The notes beneath the pieces were generated by a model. It searched no databases, was not told the DNA's origin, and worked only from the letters and a program-made list of their open reading frames with translations. The position numbers and the translations under genes are program-made. From contig JAHCHY010000002.1 of assembly GCA_026129485.1 (NCBI GenBank), positions 62,001 through 126,000 on the forward strand: a stretch of DNA of 64,000 nucleotides, read 5' to 3'. Shown piece after piece: positions 55,575-63,854 of the stretch. Position 1 is the first letter of the stretch, and each line of letters starts with the position of its first letter. Origin of the DNA: Cyclobacteriaceae bacterium. GTDB taxonomy: Bacteria; Bacteroidota; Bacteroidia; Cytophagales; Cyclobacteriaceae.

Positions 55575-57683
55575 ATGAACCGCCTTCAACGCTTTTGGGC
55601 AACCGCGTTTTACCGGGCTGTATTCCCGCCAGGTTTTTTTATGCTTGTTTTTTTCTTCCCCGGAAATGCGCAGGTATTAAACAAGGCCGAATACTTTTGG
55701 GACAGCGATCCGGGAACGGGCAATGGCACATCTATACCGTTCACCCCAGGCGCTTCCGTTGATTTCAGCTTTAATGCCCCCACCGCCTCATTGTCTAATG
55801 GCTTTCATTCGCTGAACGTGCGTTTCCGCGATGATGCCGGGCATTGGTCGCACTTCGCTTCGCGTATGTTTTACGTTATCCCGGCTAACCTGTTTCAACC
55901 GGCCGTTAATCTAGTGCGGGCGGAATATTTCTTTGATGCCGATCCGGGCACGGGTTCAGGCACGAACATCCCGGTAACACCGGGCAGCCAAATCAACCTG
56001 AATATCCTTGTCCCCACGGCTTCATTAGGCGCTGGCTTTCACAGCCTCAACGTGCGGGTAAAGGATAACGAAGGAAGGTGGTCGCATTTCGCTTCGCGCA
56101 CGTTTTATATCATTCCTGTTGATAACACTCCTCCTGCGGCTTCCATAAAAAGAGCTGAATATTTTTTCGACAACGACCCCGGCACGGGATTAGCTTCTCC
56201 CCTTCCTGTAACAGCCGGCAACCCGCAAACCAATTCGTTTGTTATTGAAACCACCGACCTTGAGCCGGGTTTCCATACGCTGGCCATCCGCTACCAAGAC
56301 AACCAAAACCGCTGGGGGCACTTTGCCTCCCGGACTTTATTTATTATTCGGGGCGATGCCTTTAAAGCCGATAACCTTGTCCGTGCCGAATATTTCATTG
56401 ACACCAACCCTGAAGAAAATCCAAGCCTCACCGGAACGGAACTTACCATTACACCCGCACCTTCTGTTGACCAGGTATTTGAGCTTTCCGTCAGCGGGCT
56501 TGCCGAGGGAAGCCACGAACTGTATATCCGTGTAAAAGATGACAAGGGATTTTGGAGCACAGCGGCTAAGGAAACCTTCACGGTGCTGACGTGTGTGCCC
56601 CCCTCTCCGCCAACCGCGCCCGGCCAAAGCCGGTGCGGGGCTGGCGTACTCACATTTAATGCCACAGGCGCAACAGGCACGCAGCTCTATCGGTGGTATG
56701 CGAATGGAACCACTTCCGACATACTGTTTACCGGGCCTGCTTTTGAAACCCCGGAATTAAGCTCCAGCATTACTTATTATGTCAGCATTTTCGATCCCGG
56801 TACGTTATGCGAAAGCGCCCGCACACCGGTAAACGCCACCGTTACTATTATTGACAAGCCGGTGATCAATCCATCGGGCACGTTAAATCTTTGCGAAGGC
56901 AATGCCGCGCTACTGGCCGCCCCCGAAGGCTTTTCGGAATACCTCTGGTCGAATGGTGAAATCACCCGCCAGGTTTTAGTGAACGCTGCCGGTACGTTTA
57001 CGGTGCAAACCGGGGACGGAACCTGCACCAGCGAAGTGTCTGACCCGGTTACGGTTGTCATGGTTTCCGGCCAGCCTTGCAGCGGAACAAGTGGCGGAGC
57101 GCCAAATCTTCCGCCTGTTATTGACACCTCTTCTCCGCTAATCACGCAAATTGAAGGCGTCCTTGAAACGGATCTCATTCCCCTGATCTCCGATCCCGAC
57201 AACAACATTGACTTCACTTCACTGCGCGTCATCAACAGCCAAACTTCGCGGGGCGCTCCGGCTTTCGTTGACGCGGCCTATCACCTCATTATTGATTACC
57301 GTGGCGATCCCTTCACCGGGAACGACCGTGTAACGGTTGAAGTCTGCGACCTCGCCAATGCCTGCACGCAGGGACTATTTGATATTGACGTGGCCGGGGA
57401 AGTGGTGGTGCACAACGGCCTTTCGCCCGATGGAAACGGTATAAACGATTTTATGTTAGTCAAATACATTGATGTGATTGATGGCGCATCGCAAAACAAG
57501 GTTGTCATCTTCAACCGCTGGGGCGATGTGGTTTTTGAAATCCAAAATTATAACAACACCGACCGGGTATTCACCGGCTTCAGCAACAAAGGCAGTGAAT
57601 TGCCTTCGGGGACGTATTACTATAAAATAGAGTTCTCCGGCAACATCAAGTCCGTTACAGGTTTCATCACATTAATCCGATAG
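55575..57683 (+). CDS. T9SS type B-sorted protein with four EYFFD/DPG repeats
   Basis: A secreted protein of 702 residues. The signal peptide is AVFPPGFFMLVFFFPGNAQ (about residues 15-33). Four repeats of about 75 residues follow (about 34-340), each with AEYFFDADPGTGSGTNIPV, a GFHSLNVRVKD-type strand and a W-x-H-F-A-S-R-x-F-Y end. I do not recognise this repeat as a named domain. Next come one Ig_7-type module (LYRWYANG, LCESARTPVNA), a module with SEYLWSNGEITRQVLV, a cadherin-like domain, and the type B sorting domain (LSPDGNGINDFMLV, IFNRWGDVVFEI, LPSGTYYYKIEF). It lies 6 bp after the solenoid gene and 4 bp before a PorP/SprF gene: a three-gene operon of solenoid, cargo and outer-membrane partner. 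Confidence 0.92.
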   Translation: MNRLQRFWATAFYRAVFPPGFFMLVFFFPGNAQVLNKAEYFWDSDPGTGNGTSIPFTPGASVDFSFNAPTASLSNGFHSLNVRFRDDAGHWSHFASRMFYVIPANLFQPAVNLVRAEYFFDADPGTGSGTNIPVTPGSQINLNILVPTASLGAGFHSLNVRVKDNEGRWSHFASRTFYIIPVDNTPPAASIKRAEYFFDNDPGTGLASPLPVTAGNPQTNSFVIETTDLEPGFHTLAIRYQDNQNRWGHFASRTLFIIRGDAFKADNLVRAEYFIDTNPEENPSLTGTELTITPAPSVDQVFELSVSGLAEGSHELYIRVKDDKGFWSTAAKETFTVLTCVPPSPPTAPGQSRCGAGVLTFNATGATGTQLYRWYANGTTSDILFTGPAFETPELSSSITYYVSIFDPGTLCESARTPVNATVTIIDKPVINPSGTLNLCEGNAALLAAPEGFSEYLWSNGEITRQVLVNAAGTFTVQTGDGTCTSEVSDPVTVVMVSGQPCSGTSGGAPNLPPVIDTSSPLITQIEGVLETDLIPLISDPDNNIDFTSLRVINSQTSRGAPAFVDAAYHLIIDYRGDPFTGNDRVTVEVCDLANACTQGLFDIDVAGEVVVHNGLSPDGNGINDFMLVKYIDVIDGASQNKVVIFNRWGDVVFEIQNYNNTDRVFTGFSNKGSELPSGTYYYKIEFSGNIKSVTGFITLIR
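55673..56590 (+). repeat. Four EYFFD/DPG coding repeats
   Basis: Four units of about 225-230 bp with consensus AEYFFDxDPGxG, GFHxLxIRxKD, W and F at fixed distances. The fourth unit has lost the DPG (TNPEENPS). Confidence 0.8.
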
Positions 57684-57687
57684 CCTT

Positions 57688-58635
57688 ATGAAAAAACATT
57701 CCGCATTCTCTTTATCCGACAGGGCTTTCCGCACCGGCTTATTGTTTTTGGCCGCTGTTGCGCTTTGGCAATCTTCTTTCGCGCAGCAAGACCCGCTCTA
57801 TTCGCAATACCTGCTTAACCCGTTTATTATTAACCCCGCTTACGCGGGATTTTCAAAAGATATAACAGGGCTTGCGGCTTACCGCGTGCAATGGGCAGGC
57901 ATAAGCGGAAGCCCCGTAACCATGAACGTATCGGGGCATACGGCTTTGTTAAATAATAAAATGGGACTTGGGTTATCGGTGCTACAAGATAACATCGGCA
58001 CAAATAAAACAACTGAGTTTCATGTTGCCTACGGCTATCACATACAAATGCAACGCAACAGCCGCGTATCGTTTGGCTTGCAGGCGGGCGCAGTAAATTA
58101 CCGCAACGATTTCGATGAGCTTATCATTGATCCGAACGATCCAAAATTTCAAACCAACATCAGCGAGTTTTCACCCAGCATTGGGGCGGGTATTATTTTT
58201 TCGTCTGATAGATTTTATGCCGGCATATCCGTACCGAAAATGTTAAAAGGCACTGCCGTGCTGCATGACGAACAGATTATTTATTATAACCGCCATGCTT
58301 ACGCACATGCCGCTTATGTTTTTGTGCTTTCGCACCGATTAAAAATAAAACCTTTTGCGCTGGCGCGATATGTAGCCAACGCCCCCTTCAATGCCGATGC
58401 AGGCGCAATACTTACTGCCGATGACAGCTACATGCTTGGACTGTTCACCCGCAACCTGAACACCTATGGCGCGATCTTAAAAATAAACTTAGGCGATATG
58501 CTGCGCGTGGGCTATGTTTTTGAATTGCCTACGAATAAATCGGTTGGATTAAATTATACAGCACACGAAATAACCATTGGCATACGCGCCAGGCTGTTCC
58601 GCTTTCATGATATATCGGCTATTACGGATTTTTAA
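57688..58635 (+). CDS. PorP/SprF family T9SS-associated outer-membrane protein
   Basis: Encodes 315 residues: signal region (RTGLLFLAAVALWQSSFAQ) and the family hallmark QQDPLYSQYLLNPFIINPAYAGF. Family motifs follow: YRVQWAGISGSPVTMNVSGHT, NKMGLGLSVLQDNIGTNKTTEF, IGAGIIFSSDRFYAGISVPKML, and YGAILKINLGDMLRVGYVFELPTNKSVGLNYTAHEITIGI. It is the last gene of the operon solenoid, EYFFD/DPG cargo, PorP, 4 bp after the cargo gene. Its likely job is to work with that cargo at the T9SS, as SprF does for SprB. It is clearly paralogous to the PorP at 37824, but here the partner comes after the cargo rather than before. Confidence 0.94.
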   Translation: MKKHSAFSLSDRAFRTGLLFLAAVALWQSSFAQQDPLYSQYLLNPFIINPAYAGFSKDITGLAAYRVQWAGISGSPVTMNVSGHTALLNNKMGLGLSVLQDNIGTNKTTEFHVAYGYHIQMQRNSRVSFGLQAGAVNYRNDFDELIIDPNDPKFQTNISEFSPSIGAGIIFSSDRFYAGISVPKMLKGTAVLHDEQIIYYNRHAYAHAAYVFVLSHRLKIKPFALARYVANAPFNADAGAILTADDSYMLGLFTRNLNTYGAILKINLGDMLRVGYVFELPTNKSVGLNYTAHEITIGIRARLFRFHDISAITDF

Positions 58636-58643
58636 AAATATTA

Positions 58644-58764
58644 ACCACATAGGCACATAGTACACATAAATACTTAACCGCAAAGAAAATAAAGTATTAA
58701 CCACATAGACACATAGCACACATAGGTTTTTCAGTATTCTATGTTTCCTATGTGCCTATGTGGT
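58644..58764. repeat. ACCACATAG palindrome cluster (one and a half copies)
   Basis: ACCACATAGGCACATAG at 58644-58660 is the exact reverse complement of 58748-58764, and a second left arm at 58700-58716 pairs with the same right arm with one mismatch. A long hairpin would form after the PorP stop, so a terminator role is likely. The same family recurs at 62728-62792. Confidence 0.75.
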
Positions 58765-58801
58765 GAAAAAAAAGAAACTGAAAACAAAACCCATAAACAA
58801 T

Positions 58802-59929
58802 ATGAAAACCTCATTCGCTTTCGCATTTATGATGCTGCTTACGCTAACCACATGGGCTACCGTGCGCACGGTAAGCAACAACCCCGCTACCATTGGGCAG
58901 TTTAGCACGATACAGGATGCCATTGACGCCAGCGTTGATGGCGACACCGTGTATGTATATGGCAGCCCTAATACCTATGCAGTCTTCACCATCCTCGATA
59001 AAAAAATTGCCGTGATAGGCCCCGGCTGGGCGCCCGACAAAAACTTACCGCATACTGCCATAGTGAACGGTGCGGTAATCCGCAACTCTGTCGCACCCGG
59101 CAGCCCCGATGGCTCTGAACTGCACGGGCTGGTATTTACCGGGCATGTTTACGCCTCGCGCAACCAGGTAAACGGCAGCGATATTCCCGTTAATAACATC
59201 CGCCTCATCCGTTGCCAGTTCAACACTTATACTGAATGGAATTTCGGCTCATCCGGGTTTTTGATTGAAGGGTGTATTTTTAATCACTACCTGCTCTTTA
59301 GTACCATAGCAACGTATGAGAATTTCCTGTTTCAAAACAACCTGTTCTTCTTTACTGCTGGTGGTATATCGTACAATGTAAGCGGGCTCACAAACAGCGT
59401 GAATGTACGCTTTGATCATAATTTGTTTTACAGCAACAACAACAATGGCGGACATGCTGCCACAATTTTCGGAAATAATTGCCGCTTTTTAAGTTTTACG
59501 AACAACATCTTTAACCAGGCCAATGTAGGTCTTAACGTAAGCTTCAGCACGTTCAGTAACAACATTACAAACAACATTACGCTTAACGCAGGCAATGCTG
59601 TGTCGAACGCAACGCCCTGGAGTGTAAACAACAATGTAGATGGCGGGGGCAACGTAGCCAACGGTAACCCCGGCATGGCCGACCAGACTGCCGTTAATAC
59701 CGGTACTTTCAATGGCTTGTTAAACTTTACCATTGCCAGCGGTCCGGCCAATAACTCGGGCAGCGATGGAAAAGACATGGGCTTATTGTACGATGCCGTG
59801 GGCAGCCTGAACTGGGCCAACAGCCGCAGCAGTCGCCTGCCACGCATTTTCAGCATGAACATCACCAACCCTACCATAACGCCCGGGGGCAGCCTGAACG
59901 TAACGGTAGATGCGCGGAAAAGTAATTAA
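58802..59929 (+). CDS. Secreted solenoid (beta-helix-like) protein, second copy
   Basis: An exported protein of 375 residues. I use the ATG at 58802 (MKTSFAFAFMMLLTLTTWA signal); a frame start at 58760 would lie inside the upstream palindrome. The mature part begins TVRTVSNNPATIGQFSTIQDAIDASVDGDTVYVYGSP, like the copy at 54471. A series of Asn- and Phe-rich short strands follows (NFLFQNNLFFFTAGG, VNVRFDHNLFYSNNN, RFLSFTNNIFNQANVG). The C-terminus ends FSMNITNPTITPGGSLNVTV plus DARKSN, the same short tail as the first copy. The stop lies 7 bp before the preferred start of the next gene. No catalytic residues are obvious. It may bind glycans or organise the neighbouring adhesin. Confidence 0.85.
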   Translation: MKTSFAFAFMMLLTLTTWATVRTVSNNPATIGQFSTIQDAIDASVDGDTVYVYGSPNTYAVFTILDKKIAVIGPGWAPDKNLPHTAIVNGAVIRNSVAPGSPDGSELHGLVFTGHVYASRNQVNGSDIPVNNIRLIRCQFNTYTEWNFGSSGFLIEGCIFNHYLLFSTIATYENFLFQNNLFFFTAGGISYNVSGLTNSVNVRFDHNLFYSNNNNGGHAATIFGNNCRFLSFTNNIFNQANVGLNVSFSTFSNNITNNITLNAGNAVSNATPWSVNNNVDGGGNVANGNPGMADQTAVNTGTFNGLLNFTIASGPANNSGSDGKDMGLLYDAVGSLNWANSRSSRLPRIFSMNITNPTITPGGSLNVTVDARKSN

Positions 59930-59936
59930 GAGGTTG

Positions 59937-62720
59937 ATGAAGCCGAAGCACATAGTCCATAGTTTACAGTCCATAGTCCATAGTCAGCATTGCTATCGAC
60001 TATGGTCTATAGACTATGTGCTTATTTTTTTTCTACTCTTTATCACATCATCAATCTCTGCCCAAAGCATTTCACGAGCCGAATATTTTTTTGACAGCGA
60101 TCCCGGCCACGGAAACGGAACACCCATTGCGCTAACGCCTTCGGGGGGCGATCTTACCTTTGCGGCCAACATACCGGTTACGTCCCTTTCACCGGGTTTT
60201 CACTTTGTAGCCATTCGCGTAAAAGAAACCGGGGGCTTGTGGAGTGTTTTTGAAAGTCGTGGGTTTTACATTACTAATGCAACTGCCGATGCCGCCAACA
60301 TTGTTGCAGCCGAATATTTCTTTGATGCCGATCCCGGTAACGGAAACGCAACAGCCATTACCGTTACGGCCGGTGCAACTACAAACTTTACCATTGGTCT
60401 GCCATCAACCGGCCTTACTCCGGGTTTTCATTTTCTGGCCATCCGCACAAAAGGTGCAGACGGAAAGTGGGGAATTTTTGAAAGTCGTGGATTTTATATT
60501 ACGAGCGCCACTACCGATGCCGCCAACATTGTGGCAGCCGAATATTTCTTTGATGCCGATCCCGGTAACGGAAACGCAACGGCCATACCCGTTACAGCCG
60601 GGGCTGTTACAAACTTTACGGTAAGCCTGCCCGCAACCGGCCTTGATCCTGGTTTTCACTTTCTCTCTATCCGCACAAAAGGCGCAGACGGAAAGTGGGG
60701 AATTTTTGAAAGCCGAGGTTTTTACATTACCGGTGCAGCTACCGATGCGCCCGCCATTGTGGCGGCAGAATATTTTTTCGACAACGACCCCGGCACAGGG
60801 CAAGCCGAATCCATTTCCATAACACCGGGCGCGATAACCAACTTCACGGTCGATCTTCCGGCAACGGGACTTGATCCCGGCTTTCATTTTTTAGCGATAC
60901 GGGTAAAAGGAGCCGATGGAAAATGGGGACTTTTTGAGAGTCGGGGATTTTATGTTTCGCCAACAGCATTAAACGCTGGCAATATTACAGCCGCAGAATA
61001 TTTTATTGATGAAACCGATCCCGGTGAAGGAAACGCTACATCCTTAACCATCACCACACCGGGCGCAGTTGTAACGCAGCTATTCGATATTTCGCTCAGC
61101 GGTGTTACTACCGGTGCGCACACCATCAGCATCCGCGTAAAAGATTCGGACGGTATATGGAGCGCGATTGAAACGCAAACTTTTACCGTATTGACTTGCA
61201 CTCCGCCCAATGTGCCTGTTACCGAAGGAGCAAGCCGTTGCAACAACGGCACGGTAACGCTCACCGCTACGAGTGGCGCTATTGGCACACAAGTGTATCG
61301 CTGGTATGCCGATGAAGTTACCACCGCCATACTGTTTACCGGAACTTCGTTTACCACACCCACGCTAACTACCACCACCGATTTTTTTGTAAGCGTTTAC
61401 GATCCGGTTACGTTATGCGAAAGCAACCGCACCTTAGTAACGGCAACCGTAGTCGGCACTGCGCCACCTGTGCTGAACATATCCAGCGTTACGATATGCG
61501 AAGGAGGCTTTATCAAAATCAGTGCGCCTACGGGGTACACATCATACGTGTGGTCGAACGGGGAAACAACACGCGAAATTTTGGTAACAACATCAGGAAG
61601 CTATACGGTTGTTGCGGGAGATGGCACCTGCCAGAGTGAGCCATCGGCACCGGCAACAGTTACCGTATCGCCCAAGCCTGCAAAACCTGTTATTACCGTT
61701 AGCGGCTCCACTAACCTGTGCGATGGCGCTACCGTAACACTCACCGCACCGGCAGGGTTTGCCTATTTGTGGGCGGGCGGACAAACCGCGCAGGAAATTA
61801 CAGTGAGCGTGACAGGCAGTTATTCCGTTATAGTAACTGACGGAAGCAACTGCCCCAGCGATGCCTCGGATGCAATTGAAGTAAAAGCGTTTACCACGCC
61901 TGCCAAACCTGTTATTGAAATTTTTGGCAGCACAACATTGTGCGGTACAAACACCGCAGCCTTGTTAGCACCCTCCGGGTTTGCCGTTTACCAGTGGTCG
62001 GGCGGGCAAACCGCGCAAGGTATTACCGTGGGTGAGGCCGGTTCCTATTCCGTTATTGTTGGCCATGCCGCCAACTGTCTTTCGGTTGCCTCCGATGCAG
62101 TAACCGTTACATCCACCGGTCAGCCGTGCAGCACAACCAATATCAACACCCCGCCTTCCATAAGCGCACAAGCATTTTCGGTGCAAATCGAGGGACTGTT
62201 ACAGGCCGACCTTACTCCTTTCATCAGCGACCCGGACAACAATCTTAACTTCGCATCGCTACGCGTGATCAACAGCCAGACTGCGCGGGGCGTTCCGGCT
62301 TTCATCGATGTGGCCTACAACCTCGTTGTTGATTATAGTGGCGATGCCTTTACCGGAACCGACCGTGTAACAGTTGAAATCTGCGACCTCGCCAATGCCT
62401 GCGCACAAGGATTATTTGATATTGACGTGGCCGGGGAAGTAGTGGTACACAACGGCCTTTCGCCCGATGGAAACGGCATAAACGATTTTATGTTTATCAA
62501 ATACATTGATGTGATTGCGGGCGCATCGCAAAACAAGGTTACCATTTTTAACCGCTGGGGCGATGTGGTGTTTGAAATCCAAAACTACAACAACACCAAC
62601 AGGGTATTCACCGGCCTCAGCAATAAAGGCAGTGAATTGCCTTCGGGTACGTATTTTTATAAAATAGAGTTTTCCAGCGGCCTCAAACCACTTTCAGGGT
62701 TTATTACACTAATGCGGTAG
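59937..62720 (+). CDS. T9SS type B-sorted protein with five EYFFD/DPG repeats
   Basis: A secreted protein of 927 residues from the ATG at 59937 (MKPKHIVHSLQS); an ATG at 59910 would overlap the solenoid gene by 20 bp. The signal core is VLIFFLLFITSSISAQ, and the residues before it are encoded by an AGTCCATAG palindrome, so the true start is uncertain. Five EYFFD/DPG repeats follow (about 45-420), units 2 and 3 nearly identical in DNA. Then come one Ig_7-type module (VYRWYADE), three modules of the SYVWSNGETTREILV kind, a cadherin-like domain, and the type B sorting domain (LSPDGNGINDFMFI, IFNRWGDVVFEI, LPSGTYFYKIEF). The last 200 residues nearly match the 55575 protein. This unit has no PorP gene of its own. 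Confidence 0.92.
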   Translation: MKPKHIVHSLQSIVHSQHCYRLWSIDYVLIFFLLFITSSISAQSISRAEYFFDSDPGHGNGTPIALTPSGGDLTFAANIPVTSLSPGFHFVAIRVKETGGLWSVFESRGFYITNATADAANIVAAEYFFDADPGNGNATAITVTAGATTNFTIGLPSTGLTPGFHFLAIRTKGADGKWGIFESRGFYITSATTDAANIVAAEYFFDADPGNGNATAIPVTAGAVTNFTVSLPATGLDPGFHFLSIRTKGADGKWGIFESRGFYITGAATDAPAIVAAEYFFDNDPGTGQAESISITPGAITNFTVDLPATGLDPGFHFLAIRVKGADGKWGLFESRGFYVSPTALNAGNITAAEYFIDETDPGEGNATSLTITTPGAVVTQLFDISLSGVTTGAHTISIRVKDSDGIWSAIETQTFTVLTCTPPNVPVTEGASRCNNGTVTLTATSGAIGTQVYRWYADEVTTAILFTGTSFTTPTLTTTTDFFVSVYDPVTLCESNRTLVTATVVGTAPPVLNISSVTICEGGFIKISAPTGYTSYVWSNGETTREILVTTSGSYTVVAGDGTCQSEPSAPATVTVSPKPAKPVITVSGSTNLCDGATVTLTAPAGFAYLWAGGQTAQEITVSVTGSYSVIVTDGSNCPSDASDAIEVKAFTTPAKPVIEIFGSTTLCGTNTAALLAPSGFAVYQWSGGQTAQGITVGEAGSYSVIVGHAANCLSVASDAVTVTSTGQPCSTTNINTPPSISAQAFSVQIEGLLQADLTPFISDPDNNLNFASLRVINSQTARGVPAFIDVAYNLVVDYSGDAFTGTDRVTVEICDLANACAQGLFDIDVAGEVVVHNGLSPDGNGINDFMFIKYIDVIAGASQNKVTIFNRWGDVVFEIQNYNNTNRVFTGLSNKGSELPSGTYFYKIEFSSGLKPLSGFITLMR
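59949..60020. repeat. AGTCCATAG-type palindrome overlapping a gene start
   Basis: CACATAGTC-type sequence on the left pairs with the complement at the right end (AGACTATGTG), around several CATAG copies. The same core forms the perfect 24-bp stem at 3161-3221. Here it encodes the N-terminal residues of the five-repeat adhesin or its leader. Confidence 0.65.
60069..61194 (+). repeat. Five EYFFD/DPG coding repeats
   Basis: Five units of about 225-230 bp; the second and third start 228 bp apart and are almost identical in DNA (60293 and 60521). The fifth is the most diverged (FIDETDPGEG). Confidence 0.85.
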
Positions 62721-62727
62721 TTTTTTT

Positions 62728-62792
62728 ACCACATAGGCACATAGAGCATATAGTTTTTTCAGCATTCTATGTGACCTATGTGCCTATGTGGT
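62728..62792. terminator. ACCACATAG palindrome between convergent genes
   Basis: ACCACATAGGCACATAG at 62728-62744 and its exact reverse complement at 62776-62792 form a 17-bp stem. It lies between the convergent five-repeat adhesin and pyrD, so a bidirectional terminator role is likely. The arms equal those at 58644-58764. Confidence 0.75.
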
Positions 62793-62799
62793 TAAGAAT

Positions 62800-63846
62800 T
62801 TAAGAGCTTAAAACCTTTCCATCAGCCAACAGCTTGTTAATCCGCTTTACAAAGCCCGGCCCCTCATAAATAAAGCCAGTGTAAACCTGAACCAAATCGG
62901 CACCGGCTTTTATTTTTTCCAAAGCATCTTCAGGAGTCATAATGCCTCCCACCCCGATTATCGGGTACGCTGAACCTAATTGTTGCCGCAGATAACGAAT
63001 AACTTCAGTCGATTGCTTACGCACGGGCTTGCCGCTTAATCCGCCCATACCTATCGCATCAACAACTTCTTTTGGGGTTACCAATCCTTCGCGCGATATG
63101 GTAGTGTTGGTGGCAATAACACCATCGGTTTTCGTTTCCAACAAAATAGTCACGATGTCGTCTAACTGGGTGCGGGTTAAATCGGGCGCTATTTTTAGTA
63201 ATACCGGTTTAGGCTTTTCTTTCGATTGACTCAGCGCCTTCACATCGCTCAATAATTTTTTCAGAGGTTCTTTTTCCTGCAACTCACGCAAGCCCGGTGT
63301 ATTGGGCGAACTCACATTCACTACAAAATAATCGACATAGGGATGCAGGGCATCGATACACGCGGCATAATCATCAACGGCCTGTTGGTTAGGGGTAATT
63401 TTATTTTTACCAATGTTGCCTCCTACAATAATATCTGACTTTCTGTTTTTAAGCCGCTCAACGGCCGCCTGTATGCCCCCGTTGTTAAACCCCATGCGGT
63501 TAATCAACGCTTTATCCTCAGGAAGACGAAACAAACGGGGTTTATCGTTACCGGGCTGTGCTTTAGGGGTAAGTGTTCCGATCTCAACAAAACCAAAACC
63601 AAATGCAGCCAGCTCATCCACCAGCCTACCATCTTTGTCAAAGCCGGCAGCCAGCCCAACCGGGTTAGGAAAGGTTATGCCCAGGATTGTTCTTTCCAGC
63701 TTCGGGCTGTTAACCGCAAAAAGTAACTTCAACAACTGGCGAACTCCCGGAATGCTTCCGGTGATCTTTAAAAATAAAAATGTAAAGTGATGAATGGACT
63801 CAGGGGCAAACAGGAAAAGGACAGGCCGGATAACGGATTTATACAT
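62800..63846 (-). CDS. pyrD: Dihydroorotate dehydrogenase (quinone), class 2
   Basis: Oxidises dihydroorotate to orotate in pyrimidine synthesis and passes electrons to the quinone pool at the inner membrane. The protein has 348 residues with the class 2 N-terminal amphipathic region ([21 protein letters not shown]). Motifs are [44 protein letters not shown], the FMN-site block NRMGFNNGG, and [14 protein letters not shown] with the catalytic Ser. Later motifs are [37 protein letters not shown], and [35 protein letters not shown]. Together with pyrF it belongs to de novo UMP synthesis. It starts 8 bp after the end of the next upstream gene, which probably shares its transcript. Confidence 0.96.
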   Translation of the reverse strand: MYKSVIRPVLFLFAPESIHHFTFLFLKITGSIPGVRQLLKLLFAVNSPKLERTILGITFPNPVGLAAGFDKDGRLVDELAAFGFGFVEIGTLTPKAQPGNDKPRLFRLPEDKALINRMGFNNGGIQAAVERLKNRKSDIIVGGNIGKNKITPNQQAVDDYAACIDALHPYVDYFVVNVSSPNTPGLRELQEKEPLKKLLSDVKALSQSKEKPKPVLLKIAPDLTRTQLDDIVTILLETKTDGVIATNTTISREGLVTPKEVVDAIGMGGLSGKPVRKQSTEVIRYLRQQLGSAYPIIGVGGIMTPEDALEKIKAGADLVQVYTGFIYEGPGFVKRINKLLADGKVLSS

Positions 63847-63854
63847 GCCGGAAA

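Noticed and set aside
58760-58801. Upstream ATG extending the second solenoid protein by 14 residues
   Set aside because: It starts at the edge of the ACCACATAG palindrome and gives a Lys-rich lead before an already complete signal peptide.
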